From assembly GCA_903941105.1 (NCBI GenBank), contig CAJANL010000072.1, forward strand, positions 1-32,515: a DNA stretch of 32,515 nt. Reading direction: 5' to 3'. The number at the start of each line of letters is the position of its first letter. Within the stretch, counting starts at the first letter, position 1. Below, in pieces: positions 1 through 7,882 of this stretch. Under the pieces are notes generated by a model, which saw nothing but the letters and a program-made list of their open reading frames with translations, searched no databases and was not told where the DNA came from. The translations under genes and the position numbers were made by a program. The stretch comes from an uncultured Rhodospirillaceae bacterium. GTDB lineage: Bacteria; Pseudomonadota; Alphaproteobacteria; Rhodospirillales; Magnetospirillaceae.

Positions 1-140
1 CACGCAGCCCCGATGCCGTGAAATCCCCGCGAAGCCCAATTGCAGCCGCCATGGCAAACCTCCCGATGTTTGCCATGTTGAATCAGATCGGCGCCGTCTT
101 GGGAATCCCCCGCGTGAGTCTGATTCACCGGGACTTGGTA
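1..140. other. Intergenic segment with two inverted repeats
   Basis: No gene is supported here. It holds a perfect 10-bp inverted repeat, arms 50-59 and 68-77 with an 8-nt loop, centred on ATGGCAAAC/GTTTGCCAT. A second 8-bp inverted repeat, TGAATCAG at 79-86 and CTGATTCA at 120-127, lies next to it. Neither is followed by a T-run on either strand, so they look more like protein-binding or RNA-processing sites than intrinsic terminators. They lie just 3' of the glycosyltransferase gene, and the gene to the left is outside the window. Confidence 0.4.
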
Positions 141-2090
141 TCAGTCCGTCGACAGGAAGCCCCGCCGCATGGCCGAGGCCATGGCCTTCATTGGGTCGAG
201 GACATCCGGGGGCAGCACCGCGGGCGTGGTGTAGAGCTTGCGGATCAGCGCGTCGCGCAGTGGGCCGGGGTCGAGGAAACGCAGGCTCAGCCGGCCGTCG
301 AACCGTCGCACCACGCTGGCCGACAACCGGCCGATGCCCGCCACCTCCAGCGTCACCGGACCGGTGGCCGGGCCGCCCGCCTCGATGCCGGCCCCCGTCA
401 TGGACATCTCCTCCAGCAGCCCATAGGTGGCGCCGCCCTCCCATTCCAGGCGGATAGGCTCGGAAAACGGCAGTCGCTCGTGGCCGCGCCGCCGGGGGAC
501 CTCGACGCAGACCAGGAGGGCCAGGAACAGCATGGCCAGGGCGTAGAGACTCCAGCCGATGGCGATGGCCGGCGCGCCGCTCTCGGCGAATATCATGCCG
601 GAGGCGGTGGCCGCCATCAGGCCGCCGATCCACGCCATCATGCGGCCGTGGACCACCACGCCGGAGCGGTCACCGCCCTTCTGCGTCACCTTGAAGGCGT
701 GGCCGCGCGCCCGCACCAGCCCGCGCGCCGCCGACACCACCACCGCCGGAGCGGTGACCAGGGGCGCCAACCCGCTCAGGAGCGGCACCACGCTGCCACG
801 CGAGGCCCACAGGATGGCGGCGGCCTCGGCGGCGAAGCGGGGGCCGAAATGGCCGGCGAAGTCGCCCGGTTCGGCCAGGAAGGCGGGCACTCCCGTCCAC
901 CAATAGACCGCCGGCCCCGCCACCGCCATCAGCATCAGGGGGAACGAGGCCAGCCAGAACAGCTGTGCGTTGACGAAGGCCAGCCGGCTGCCCCAGCCGA
1001 TGCGGCGGTTGCGCAGCGGGCTCCAGCGCGAGCGCAGCGCCTGCACCGTGCCCAGGCACCAGCGCGCCCGCTGGTTGACGAATTCGCCGACTCCCTCGGG
1101 CGCCAGACCGGCCGACAGCGGTTCGTCGAGGTAGAGGGTGCGCCAACCCGCCGCCGCCAGGGCGTAGGTGGTCATCATGTCCTCGGTAACGCTGTCGCTG
1201 GGAATGCCGCCCACCGCGTCGAGGGCGGCACGGCGGACCACGAACGAGGTGCCGCAGCAGAACGCCGCTCCCCAGGCATCCAGGGACGGCTGGAAGTGGT
1301 GGTAGAAGAAGCGCTGCTCGTCGGCGAAGCTGGGGCCGCACAGCAGGTTCATCTGGATGGGATCGGGGTTGAAGAAGCTCTGCGGCGTCTGCACCAGCCC
1401 GACGTCGTCATCGGTGAAGAACCCCATCACCCGCCACAGCAGGTTGGTCTGCGGCACGAAGTCGGCGTCGAGCACCAGCACGAAGGGGGCGGCATCACCG
1501 GCACTACCCGCCAGCCAGGCGTTGAGGTTGCCGGCCTTGCCGCCGTCGCGCCCCGGCCGCGCCACCCAGCGCACGCCCTTGGCTTCACACCATTGCCGCA
1601 GCCCGTCGCGGCGGCCATCGTCGAGCACCCACACCCGCAGTCGCGGCCAGTCCAGCGCCAGGGCACCGACGACGCTGCGCTCCAGCACCTCCAGCGGCTC
1701 GTTATAGGTGGCGATGACCACGTCGACGAGGGCGGGCGACGGCTGTTGCCGCAGCCACGCCTCGCGGCGGTCGGCGTCGGGGCGGCGGTCGCGGCGGCGC
1801 ATCAGGAACAGGGCGGTGAGCATGGCGTTGGCCAGCGCCAGCCCCTCGAACACCGCCAGGCTCCACATCCACAGCGCCGCCGGGTCGAGTGAGGGCGTCG
1901 GCAGGGTGTGGCCGAACCGCCACAACACGTAGCGTCCCATGGCGACGAGGCTGATCGCCATTACCACCACCCGGGCCCGCGGCGAATCCAGCGGCAGGTC
2001 GGGCAGCACCAGCACCGCCACACCGAGCAGCAGCAAAGTGGGAGTGAGGTCAGCCGCGAAGTCCACTGCCCAACCGTCCGGCCACGGCAT
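141..2090 (-). CDS. Processive GT2 glycosyltransferase, cellulose synthase (BcsA)-like, with C-terminal PilZ domain
   Basis: Inner-membrane polysaccharide synthase, 649 aa from the ATG at 2090. This start overlaps the end of the upstream HlyD gene by 41 bp; a GTG at 2066 is an alternative. Membrane segments lie near residues 15-30, 41-56 and 72-97. The GT2 core has the D,D,D,QxxRW set: DDGRRDG from 157, DAD 208-210, TED 302-304 and Q340-R343-W344. More membrane helices follow (about 370-395, 435-455, 485-530), then a BcsA-like FKVTQKGGDRSG gating-loop segment at 466-477. The C-terminus (about 533-615) is PilZ-like, with RxxxR at 535-539 and EMSMTG at 561-566, where the family usually has D/NxSxxG. 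Expected role: polymerise a beta-glucan or similar exopolysaccharide from UDP-sugar and export it, switched on by c-di-GMP. The HlyD-then-synthase order resembles the bgsBA mixed-linkage glucan pair of Sinorhizobium. The product cannot be fixed from sequence; no bcsB, bcsZ or bcsC is present. Confidence 0.88.
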   Translation of the reverse strand: MPWPDGWAVDFAADLTPTLLLLGVAVLVLPDLPLDSPRARVVVMAISLVAMGRYVLWRFGHTLPTPSLDPAALWMWSLAVFEGLALANAMLTALFLMRRRDRRPDADRREAWLRQQPSPALVDVVIATYNEPLEVLERSVVGALALDWPRLRVWVLDDGRRDGLRQWCEAKGVRWVARPGRDGGKAGNLNAWLAGSAGDAAPFVLVLDADFVPQTNLLWRVMGFFTDDDVGLVQTPQSFFNPDPIQMNLLCGPSFADEQRFFYHHFQPSLDAWGAAFCCGTSFVVRRAALDAVGGIPSDSVTEDMMTTYALAAAGWRTLYLDEPLSAGLAPEGVGEFVNQRARWCLGTVQALRSRWSPLRNRRIGWGSRLAFVNAQLFWLASFPLMLMAVAGPAVYWWTGVPAFLAEPGDFAGHFGPRFAAEAAAILWASRGSVVPLLSGLAPLVTAPAVVVSAARGLVRARGHAFKVTQKGGDRSGVVVHGRMMAWIGGLMAATASGMIFAESGAPAIAIGWSLYALAMLFLALLVCVEVPRRRGHERLPFSEPIRLEWEGGATYGLLEEMSMTGAGIEAGGPATGPVTLEVAGIGRLSASVVRRFDGRLSLRFLDPGPLRDALIRKLYTTPAVLPPDVLDPMKAMASAMRRGFLSTD

Positions 2091-3279
2091 TGACCAAGGG
2101 GGCCAGCGCCGGCATGTCAAAGGTGACGGTGGCGTGCTGGCCCACCTGGCACAGGTTGTCGGAACGGCCGCCGAGCCGGTTGCCTTCCACCACCAGGGTG
2201 ACCACCACATCGAGCTTGTCGCGCGCCTCGGGGACCACCGCCGAGGCGGTGCTGGCGAGACCGCCGCCGGCGGCCCGCACCGACTGCACCCGGGCGCCCT
2301 GTTCGGCGGGCTCGCCGGCGAGACGGACGCGGGCATGGTCGCCGGACTTGAGTTCGGCGAAGAAGCGGCGCGGCAGCACGGCGGTGAGGTAGAGGGTGCG
2401 GCAGTCCACCAGCCCCAGCACCGGGTCGCCGCTACGGACCCCGTCGCCCTCGCCGGCGAAGCGCTGCCACACCACCCCGGCGGCCGGGGTGGTGACGGGA
2501 GCGTCGGACAGGCGGGCGAGATCCTTCTCGGCGGCGGCGAGCTGGCCCTCCAGTTCGGCGGCGCGAACCTTGGCGGCGGCCTGCTGCGAGCGACGCTCCA
2601 GCAACTTGAGGTGCACCTCGTCGAAGCGCTGGCGGGAATAGGGCACGTTGTTGACGCCACCGGCCACGAAGGTGCCGCGCCGGGCGGCCTCGCGCTCGGC
2701 GGCGACGCGGGCGAGATCGGCCTTGGCCGCCGTCGCATCGGCGCGGGCGACCCGCGCCTCGGCCTCGGCGGTCTGCAGGGCGGCGGGGGCCACCAGATCC
2801 TTGGCCATCAGGATACGCTTGCGCTCCAGTTCGAGGGCGGCGCGATCGGACTCGGCGGCGGCGCCGTCCAGCTTGGCCCGCGCCTCGGCGTGCGAGTGAT
2901 CGAGGCTGGCCAGCGAGGCCTTGCGGAAATCCACCGTCTCGGCCGCCAGGCGGCGGTCCAGCGCCGCCAGTGCGTCGACCTCGGCGGCCAGCGCCTCCGC
3001 CAGCTTGCCCTGGGCATTGACGTCGAGGGCGAGCTGATCGCGGCGGCCGGTATCGGTGCGGAACGGCTTGATCCAGCCCACCGCCTGTCCCGCTTGCACC
3101 CGGTCGCCCACCGCCAGGCCGACGCCGTCCAGTACGCCGTCGACCGGGGCACGCACGGTGACCACCTCGGCATTGAGCACCGCATCGGTGCTGATGGGAT
3201 GGATCATGCCGGGCACGATGGCCCACAGCCCCGCCGCCACCAGCCCGCTCCCCACCATGATCCGCACCCGTCGCTTCAT
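2050..3279 (-). CDS. HlyD-family membrane fusion protein, partner of the GT2 synthase
   Basis: Periplasmic adaptor of 409 aa. One N-terminal membrane anchor (about residues 8-26) is followed by the first half of a lipoyl/barrel-sandwich domain (APVDGVLDGV, about 44-53). A long Ala/Glu/Arg-rich coiled coil follows (about 85-250), then the second lipoyl half (TTPAAGVVWQRF) and a beta-barrel region ending near 405. This is the usual HlyD/EmrA plan. The start has a G-rich ribosome-binding site (AGGGGGG) almost touching the ATG. It lies directly upstream of and overlaps the PilZ synthase, so the two are probably translated together. The likely job is to carry the nascent polymer across the periplasm, as proposed for Alg44- or BgsB-type proteins. 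No ABC or MFS transporter partner is adjacent, which argues against a drug-efflux role. Confidence 0.85.
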   Translation of the reverse strand: MKRRVRIMVGSGLVAAGLWAIVPGMIHPISTDAVLNAEVVTVRAPVDGVLDGVGLAVGDRVQAGQAVGWIKPFRTDTGRRDQLALDVNAQGKLAEALAAEVDALAALDRRLAAETVDFRKASLASLDHSHAEARAKLDGAAAESDRAALELERKRILMAKDLVAPAALQTAEAEARVARADATAAKADLARVAAEREAARRGTFVAGGVNNVPYSRQRFDEVHLKLLERRSQQAAAKVRAAELEGQLAAAEKDLARLSDAPVTTPAAGVVWQRFAGEGDGVRSGDPVLGLVDCRTLYLTAVLPRRFFAELKSGDHARVRLAGEPAEQGARVQSVRAAGGGLASTASAVVPEARDKLDVVVTLVVEGNRLGGRSDNLCQVGQHATVTFDMPALAPLVNAVAGRLGSGLRG

Positions 3280-3345
3280 ACCCCCCTCATAGGGGCCGGC
3301 GGTTAACGAGGCGGAAAGGGCGCCGCATGCGTGGGGGGGCCCACC

Positions 3346-3894
3346 TTATTCGTCGAGCTCGCTGTCCCAGTACAAGTAGTCGACCCAGCTGTGGTGCACC
3401 TCGTCGACGGTGTGGTGGCCGGCGCTGTGGGCCAGCTCGCGCCGGGTCGGGCGATGGGGGGCGCGCAGCAGCGTCATGCCCACGGCGCGCAGCGATTTCG
3501 CACCCTTGCGGGAATTGCAGGGCGCGCAGGCGGTGACCACGTTATCCCAGGTGGTGCGCCCCCCCCGCGAGCGCGGCACCACATGATCGAAGGTCAACTC
3601 GGACGATGGGAATTCCCTTGCGCAGTACTGGCAGCGCCACTGGTCGCGGACATAAATGTTGTAGCGGGTGAAGGCGGGGAAGCCGTCCAGCGGCTGATAG
3701 CGCTTCAGCGCCACCACGCTGGGCACCTGCATGGTGAGGCGGGGCGAGTGGATCACCTGCTCGTAATTGGCCACCAGCGCCACACGGTCGAGCAGCAGGG
3801 CGGTGACGGCGTCGCGCCAGTGCCAGGACGACAGCGGAAACACCGACAGGGGGCGGTAATCGGCATTGAGCACAAGGGTCTGAAGGGCATTCAT
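3346..3894 (-). CDS. HNH endonuclease family protein
   Basis: 182-aa HNH nuclease-fold protein. Two zinc knuckles (C88-x2-C91 and C123-x2-C126) flank the catalytic DHVVPRSRGG segment (D103-H104) and N118, giving a complete HNH/McrA-type motif. The N-terminal 80 residues (LVLNADYRPLSV) are typical of a widely conserved stand-alone bacterial HNH family with unknown substrate. There is no intron, phage gene or methylase beside it, so a homing or restriction role is not supported. It stands 66 bp upstream of the HlyD gene on the same strand and could be read into it, but nothing links the functions. Confidence 0.85.
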   Translation of the reverse strand: MNALQTLVLNADYRPLSVFPLSSWHWRDAVTALLLDRVALVANYEQVIHSPRLTMQVPSVVALKRYQPLDGFPAFTRYNIYVRDQWRCQYCAREFPSSELTFDHVVPRSRGGRTTWDNVVTACAPCNSRKGAKSLRAVGMTLLRAPHRPTRRELAHSAGHHTVDEVHHSWVDYLYWDSELDE

Positions 3895-4029
3895 GCCGCC
3901 GGCCTCATGGGCAGCGGCCTAACGGGAAGCAGTTTCGGTTCGGGATAGCCGCAGCGTGCTACCAATCCGTTCTCCCTTGGCGAGTTGAGGCAAAATATAG
4001 GACCAAGGTGGCCGAATCCATTATGATAT

Positions 4030-4698
4030 TCATGTTGCGAATGTCTGGGCCAGGAACGCCACGCCCAGCCGGGCGCCCTCGCCGTCGATGCCATGGCCGA
4101 GGCCGGGGCGCAGTTCCGCCACCACCGGCACGCCCACCGCCGCCAAGGCCCGCTCGGCGGCCGGCAGGCACAACGGGTTGACCACCTCGTCGGCCTCGCC
4201 ATGCACCAGCAGCACCCGCGGCCGCGACACGATCTCGCCCGGCAGCGCCTCGGGCATGGTCAGGGCGCCGGAATAGGCCAGCACGGCGGCGCAGGGGCGT
4301 TTCCGGCGCAAGGCCACATGCAGCGCCATCATGGAGCCCTGGCTGAACCCCAGCAGCACCAGCGCGTTGTCCTCAAGCCCGTGCAGCGCCAACTGCTCGT
4401 CGAGAAAGGCGTCGACGATGGGGGCAGCGGTGCGAACGCCTCCGCCGATGGCCTCGGCGGAACGGTCGGCCAGGCTGAACCACTGTCGCCCGAACGGCGC
4501 CATATCGTAGGCAAAGGGACCGTCGGGCGCGACGAAGGCCGCGTCGGGCAGCGCCTCGGCGATGAAGTCGGCCAGCGCGATCAGATCGTTGCCGTCGGCG
4601 CCGACGCCGTGCAACATCACCACCAACTGGCGGGCGGGACCGCCCGAGGCGGGGGATTGGCTGGGGCCGGCAAGGCGAGGCAGGGTCAAGGGAGGCAC
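4030..4698 (-). CDS. Carboxylesterase/phospholipase-type alpha/beta hydrolase
   Basis: Cytoplasmic serine hydrolase of the YpfH/Est2 carboxylesterase family. The oxyanion region is LHGVGADGNDL, the nucleophile is in GFSQGSM, the acid in HGEADEVV and the histidine in GLGHGID, so the catalytic triad is complete. Length (219-222 aa) is normal. The longest frame starts at a GTG at 4698, but this codon is part of the sequence GGAGGTG. A TTG at 4689 lies 6 nt behind that Shine-Dalgarno and is the more likely start, giving 219 aa. The gene is divergent from gluQ with only 29-38 bp between them, so their promoters must overlap. The substrate is probably a small ester or lysophospholipid; this is family knowledge only. 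Confidence 0.85.
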   Translation of the reverse strand: MPPLTLPRLAGPSQSPASGGPARQLVVMLHGVGADGNDLIALADFIAEALPDAAFVAPDGPFAYDMAPFGRQWFSLADRSAEAIGGGVRTAAPIVDAFLDEQLALHGLEDNALVLLGFSQGSMMALHVALRRKRPCAAVLAYSGALTMPEALPGEIVSRPRVLLVHGEADEVVNPLCLPAAERALAAVGVPVVAELRPGLGHGIDGEGARLGVAFLAQTFAT

Positions 4699-4727
4699 CT
4701 CCGGAGGGATACGCCCTGTATTATGGT

Positions 4728-5597
4728 ATGCTGAAGGCCATGGACCAACCCCATCCGTCCGGCTGCGTGCCGAATTCCATCACCCGCTTCGCCCCCAGCC
4801 CCACCGGCGGGCTGCATCTCGGCCACGCCCATTCGGCGCTGTTCGCGGCGGCGCGGGGGGCGCGCTTCATCCTGCGCATCGAGGACATCGACGCCGGGCG
4901 CTGCCGTCCGGAATTCGCCGACGCCATCCTGGCCGATCTCCATTGGCTCGGCCTGTCCTGGGAACAGCCGGTACGGCGTCAGTCCGAGCACATGGACGAC
5001 TACCGGGCCGCCCTCGACCGCCTCGACGGGCTGGGGCTGCTGTACCCCTGCTTCTGCACCCGGCGCGACATCGCCGACGAGGTCGCCCGCTCGGGACACG
5101 CGCCGCACGGTCCGGATGGCGCCCTCTATCCCGGTACCTGCCGGGGTCTCGCTTCGGCCGAACGCCAGCGGCGGCGAAGCGCCGGCCAGCCCTACGCGCT
5201 GCGGCTCGACGCGGCCGGGGCGGCGGCACTGGCCGGTCCGCTGTCCTGGCGCGACCTCGGCCGCGGCACCCTGGCGGCCGACCCTTTGCTGTTCGGCGAC
5301 GTGGTGCTGGCGCGCAAGGACACTCCCGCCAGCTACCATCTCGCGGTGACCGTCGACGATGCGCGGCAGGGGGTGACCCTGGTGACGCGCGGCGAGGATC
5401 TGTTTGCCGCCTCGCACCTGCACCGGCTGCTGCAGGCGCTGCTGGGCCTGCCGGTGCCCGAGTGGCACCATCATGGACTGCTCACCGACGACCACGGGCG
5501 CCGCTTCGCCAAGCGCGACAGGTCCCTGACGCTGCGGGCGCTCCGCGAGGCCGGCCACACCCCCGCCGAGGTGCGGCGCATGGCAGGCTTTCCCTAA
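4728..5597 (+). CDS. gluQ: Glutamyl-Q tRNA(Asp) synthetase
   Basis: GluQRS activates glutamate and attaches it to the queuosine base at position 34 of tRNA(Asp). The protein (289 aa) is a truncated GluRS catalytic core without an anticodon-binding domain. The HIGH-like motif is in APSPTGGLHLGHA (about 22-34) and the KMSKS-like motif is RFAKRDRS near the C-terminus. The zinc-binding set typical of this family is present: C108-x-C110, Y134 and C138. The start is uncertain. ATG 4728 has GGAGGG about 20 nt upstream, which is far; ATG 4740 has AAGG only 2 nt away. The invariant segment ITRFAPSPTG begins at residue 18, so either start keeps the enzyme whole. The iminopeptidase follows 49 bp downstream on the same strand. 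Confidence 0.92.
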   Translation: MLKAMDQPHPSGCVPNSITRFAPSPTGGLHLGHAHSALFAAARGARFILRIEDIDAGRCRPEFADAILADLHWLGLSWEQPVRRQSEHMDDYRAALDRLDGLGLLYPCFCTRRDIADEVARSGHAPHGPDGALYPGTCRGLASAERQRRRSAGQPYALRLDAAGAAALAGPLSWRDLGRGTLAADPLLFGDVVLARKDTPASYHLAVTVDDARQGVTLVTRGEDLFAASHLHRLLQALLGLPVPEWHHHGLLTDDHGRRFAKRDRSLTLRALREAGHTPAEVRRMAGFP

Positions 5598-5646
5598 CCC
5601 CTTCCGCCTCTCGACGCCGCCAAGCGGGATGCGTCATGATGGTGCC

Positions 5647-6597
5647 ATGAAGGACTCGCACCTCATGGACCTGTATCCGCCCATCGAGCCCCATGACTGG
5701 GGCATGCAGACGATGGATGGCCATCAGGTCTATTGGGAAGTGTCGGGCAACCCCCGGGGCATGCCGGTGGTGTTCGTCCATGGCGGCCCGGGAGCGGGAA
5801 CAGCGCCGGCCTACCGCCGTTTCTTCGACCCGAAATTCTGGCGCATCGTGCTGTTCGACCAGCGGGGCTGCGGCCGGTCGTGGCCGACGGCGTCGCTGGC
5901 CGGCAATACCACCTGGGATCTGGTGGCCGACATGGAGCGGTTGCGCGGCCATCTCGGCATCGAGCGCTGGCTGCTGTTCGGCGGCTCGTGGGGCAGCACC
6001 CTGGCGCTGGCCTATGGCGAGACCCACCCGGAGCGATGCCTGGGATTCGTGCTGCGCGGCGTCTTCCTGTTCCGCGCCGCCGAGGTGGAGTGGTTCCTCA
6101 CCGGCATGGCGCGCTTCTTCCCCGAGGCCTGGCTCCGTTTTGCCGGCTTCCTGCCCGAGGACGAGCGCGACGACCTGCTGGCCGCCTATTACCGCCGGCT
6201 GATCCATCGCGACCCCGAGGTGCACCACCCGGCGGCGCGGGCGTGGTGCGCCTGGGAGGAAGCCTGCGCCCGTCTGCTGCCCAGGGCCGACATCGGCGAG
6301 CCCGATGGGCGGGCGGCCCTGGCCATGGCCGCCATCGAGGCGCATTACATGGTCAACCGGGGCTTTCTTGCCGAGGACCAACTGCTGGCCGACCTGCCGC
6401 GCATCGCCCATCTGCCGGCGACCATCGTGCAGGGGCGCTACGACATGGTGTGCCCGGCCACCACGGCGCACGATCTCGCCCTGGCTTGGCCCAGGGCACG
6501 GCTGGCCATGATCCCCGACGCCGGCCATTCCGCCATGGAACCCGGCACCCGCACGCGCCTGGTGGCGGCGGTGGAGGAGATGAAGGGGGTGATGTAG
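5647..6597 (+). CDS. pip: Proline iminopeptidase (alpha/beta hydrolase, S33)
   Basis: Releases N-terminal proline from peptides in the cytoplasm. The 316-aa protein opens with the family signature LYPPIEPHDWG and continues with HGGPGAG (oxyanion hole), DQRGCGRS, the nucleophile elbow GGSWGS, the acid in GRYDMVCP and the histidine in DAGHSAMEP. Length matches bacterial Pip. The start at 5647 is chosen because the signature begins 8 residues later; ATG 5665, just before LYPP, is also possible, while the further-upstream ATG at 5629 has no family support. It may be cotranscribed with gluQ. Its end is only 13 bp from the convergent DUF2336 gene, and no hairpin fits in that gap. Confidence 0.9.
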   Translation: MKDSHLMDLYPPIEPHDWGMQTMDGHQVYWEVSGNPRGMPVVFVHGGPGAGTAPAYRRFFDPKFWRIVLFDQRGCGRSWPTASLAGNTTWDLVADMERLRGHLGIERWLLFGGSWGSTLALAYGETHPERCLGFVLRGVFLFRAAEVEWFLTGMARFFPEAWLRFAGFLPEDERDDLLAAYYRRLIHRDPEVHHPAARAWCAWEEACARLLPRADIGEPDGRAALAMAAIEAHYMVNRGFLAEDQLLADLPRIAHLPATIVQGRYDMVCPATTAHDLALAWPRARLAMIPDAGHSAMEPGTRTRLVAAVEEMKGVM

Positions 6598-6610
6598 TCT
6601 TCGCGCCCCC

Positions 6611-7882
6611 TTATGCTCCGAAGAATTCCAGCTGCCACTCCATCTCGTCGTCGCGCAAGGGGAAGTCGCCGCCGCGTGGATTGAGCACGCGACTGAGGGG
6701 CAGGTGGAGCATGCGGGTCTGCAGGTGGACGGCAAGGGTCGGCGACAGGCCCGACTTCCAGCACACCGCCACCGTGCCCTTGGGGCTCTGGGTGGCCACC
6801 ACCTTGTTGACCGATTCCATGGGCAGGCCGCTCAACAGCGACAGTGCCGACACCACGAAGGCGTGATCGCCGGACGACAGGGCGGTATCCACCGCCGTCT
6901 CGTCCAACTGATTGGCGCTGTGCATGGCACGCGCCCGCATCAGCGCGGCGGCCTCGTCGGCGGCGCGCTTGGCCTCGGCCTTGGCGGGGCCGGCGGGGGC
7001 ATCCATCTCGTCGAAGCGCTTCCGCACCACCCGCGCCACCGCCTCGGCCGCCTCAGGGTCGAGGTCGTGGCGCTTGGCCAGGGTCTGCAACAGGTCGGCG
7101 GCGATGAAGCGGGCCAGCTTGCCCGCTGCCCGGCCCGGCAACTGCGGCCGCTGCACCAGCGGCTTGTGCCAGGCCTCGATATCGGAAGCGCGGTCCACCA
7201 GGCGGTCCAGCGTCTCCTCGCGGATTTGGGCGGACTGGTTGCCCAGCAGCACGGCGATGGCGTCCACATCGTCGGTGGCGGCGATGGCATCGGCCACCCG
7301 GGTATTGACTGCGCTGCGCCGCGAGATGGCCGACAGCGCCCCGGCGATGGGGCGCGTCGAGATGATTTCGATGAGGTCGTCGTCGGTCAGCACCGGCGAG
7401 TACTGCAGCACAGGGCCGGCCACCACCAGTTCGGCATCGCGGGCCAGCCGGCGGATGACCTCGGGAGGGGCGTCCACCAGATCCTTCAGCGCCTCGGACA
7501 GCAGTTGGCGGACGCGCGGAATCTGGTCGCGCGTCAACATCTCGATGGCCTCGAAGGTCATGCGCCGCAGGCGGTCCTGCTCGTGTGCCGTCAGGCCGGG
7601 GGCGAGGCCGGCGATCTTGGCGGCGAGGCCGGCCCTGACCGCGTCGTCGCCGTCTCCGGCCAGCAGCAGGTTGGCCTGGGCCGGAGAAGCGGTGTTGGCG
7701 GCCACCTTGCGCCGCACCTCGACGCTGGCATCCTCGGCGAGGAAATACAGGATCTCGGGCTTGAGGTCGTCGCGGCCGGCCAGTTCGGCGCGCACCGATG
7801 CGTCATGGTGACTGGCCAGTTCCTTGGCCTGCTCGTAGCTCAGGGTGCGGCCGCCGCCGAACCAGTGCTTGAAGAAGCTCAC
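6611..7882 (-). CDS. DUF2336 family protein
   Basis: 423-aa soluble, largely alpha-helical protein with HEAT-like repeat character: many short Ala/Leu helices such as LASHHDASVRAELAGR and RRKVAANTASPAQANLLLAG. DUF2336 proteins are common in Rhodospirillales and other alphaproteobacteria, and their biochemical function is not established. No catalytic motif, signal peptide or membrane helix is seen. Its ATG overlaps the stop of the upstream GGDEF gene by 4 bp (ATGA), so translation is very likely coupled. That supports a role connected to the sensory cyclase, perhaps as a scaffold or effector, but this is inference. The C-terminus (about 330-423) has a separate, more polar domain ending EMEWQLEFFGA. 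Confidence 0.8.
   Translation of the reverse strand: MSFFKHWFGGGRTLSYEQAKELASHHDASVRAELAGRDDLKPEILYFLAEDASVEVRRKVAANTASPAQANLLLAGDGDDAVRAGLAAKIAGLAPGLTAHEQDRLRRMTFEAIEMLTRDQIPRVRQLLSEALKDLVDAPPEVIRRLARDAELVVAGPVLQYSPVLTDDDLIEIISTRPIAGALSAISRRSAVNTRVADAIAATDDVDAIAVLLGNQSAQIREETLDRLVDRASDIEAWHKPLVQRPQLPGRAAGKLARFIAADLLQTLAKRHDLDPEAAEAVARVVRKRFDEMDAPAGPAKAEAKRAADEAAALMRARAMHSANQLDETAVDTALSSGDHAFVVSALSLLSGLPMESVNKVVATQSPKGTVAVCWKSGLSPTLAVHLQTRMLHLPLSRVLNPRGGDFPLRDDEMEWQLEFFGA

Noticed and set aside
18..1892. Long open frame (624 codons) on the plus strand
   Set aside because: It is antisense to the GT2 gene and gives a low-complexity, Arg/Gly/His-rich product typical of the empty frame opposite a GC-rich gene.
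2091..2738. N-terminal extension of the GT2 frame
   Set aside because: This part lies inside the HlyD gene in another frame and encodes Pro/Ser/Arg-rich shadow sequence; the real synthase begins near 2090.
3346..3894. HNH protein as a homing or restriction endonuclease
   Set aside because: No intron, methylase or phage gene is adjacent; the sequence fits a conserved stand-alone family.
3891..4202. Open frames over the gap between HNH and hydrolase genes
   Set aside because: They run out of the hydrolase gene in a shifted frame; no family motif or ribosome-binding site. The 135-bp gap shows no clear gene.
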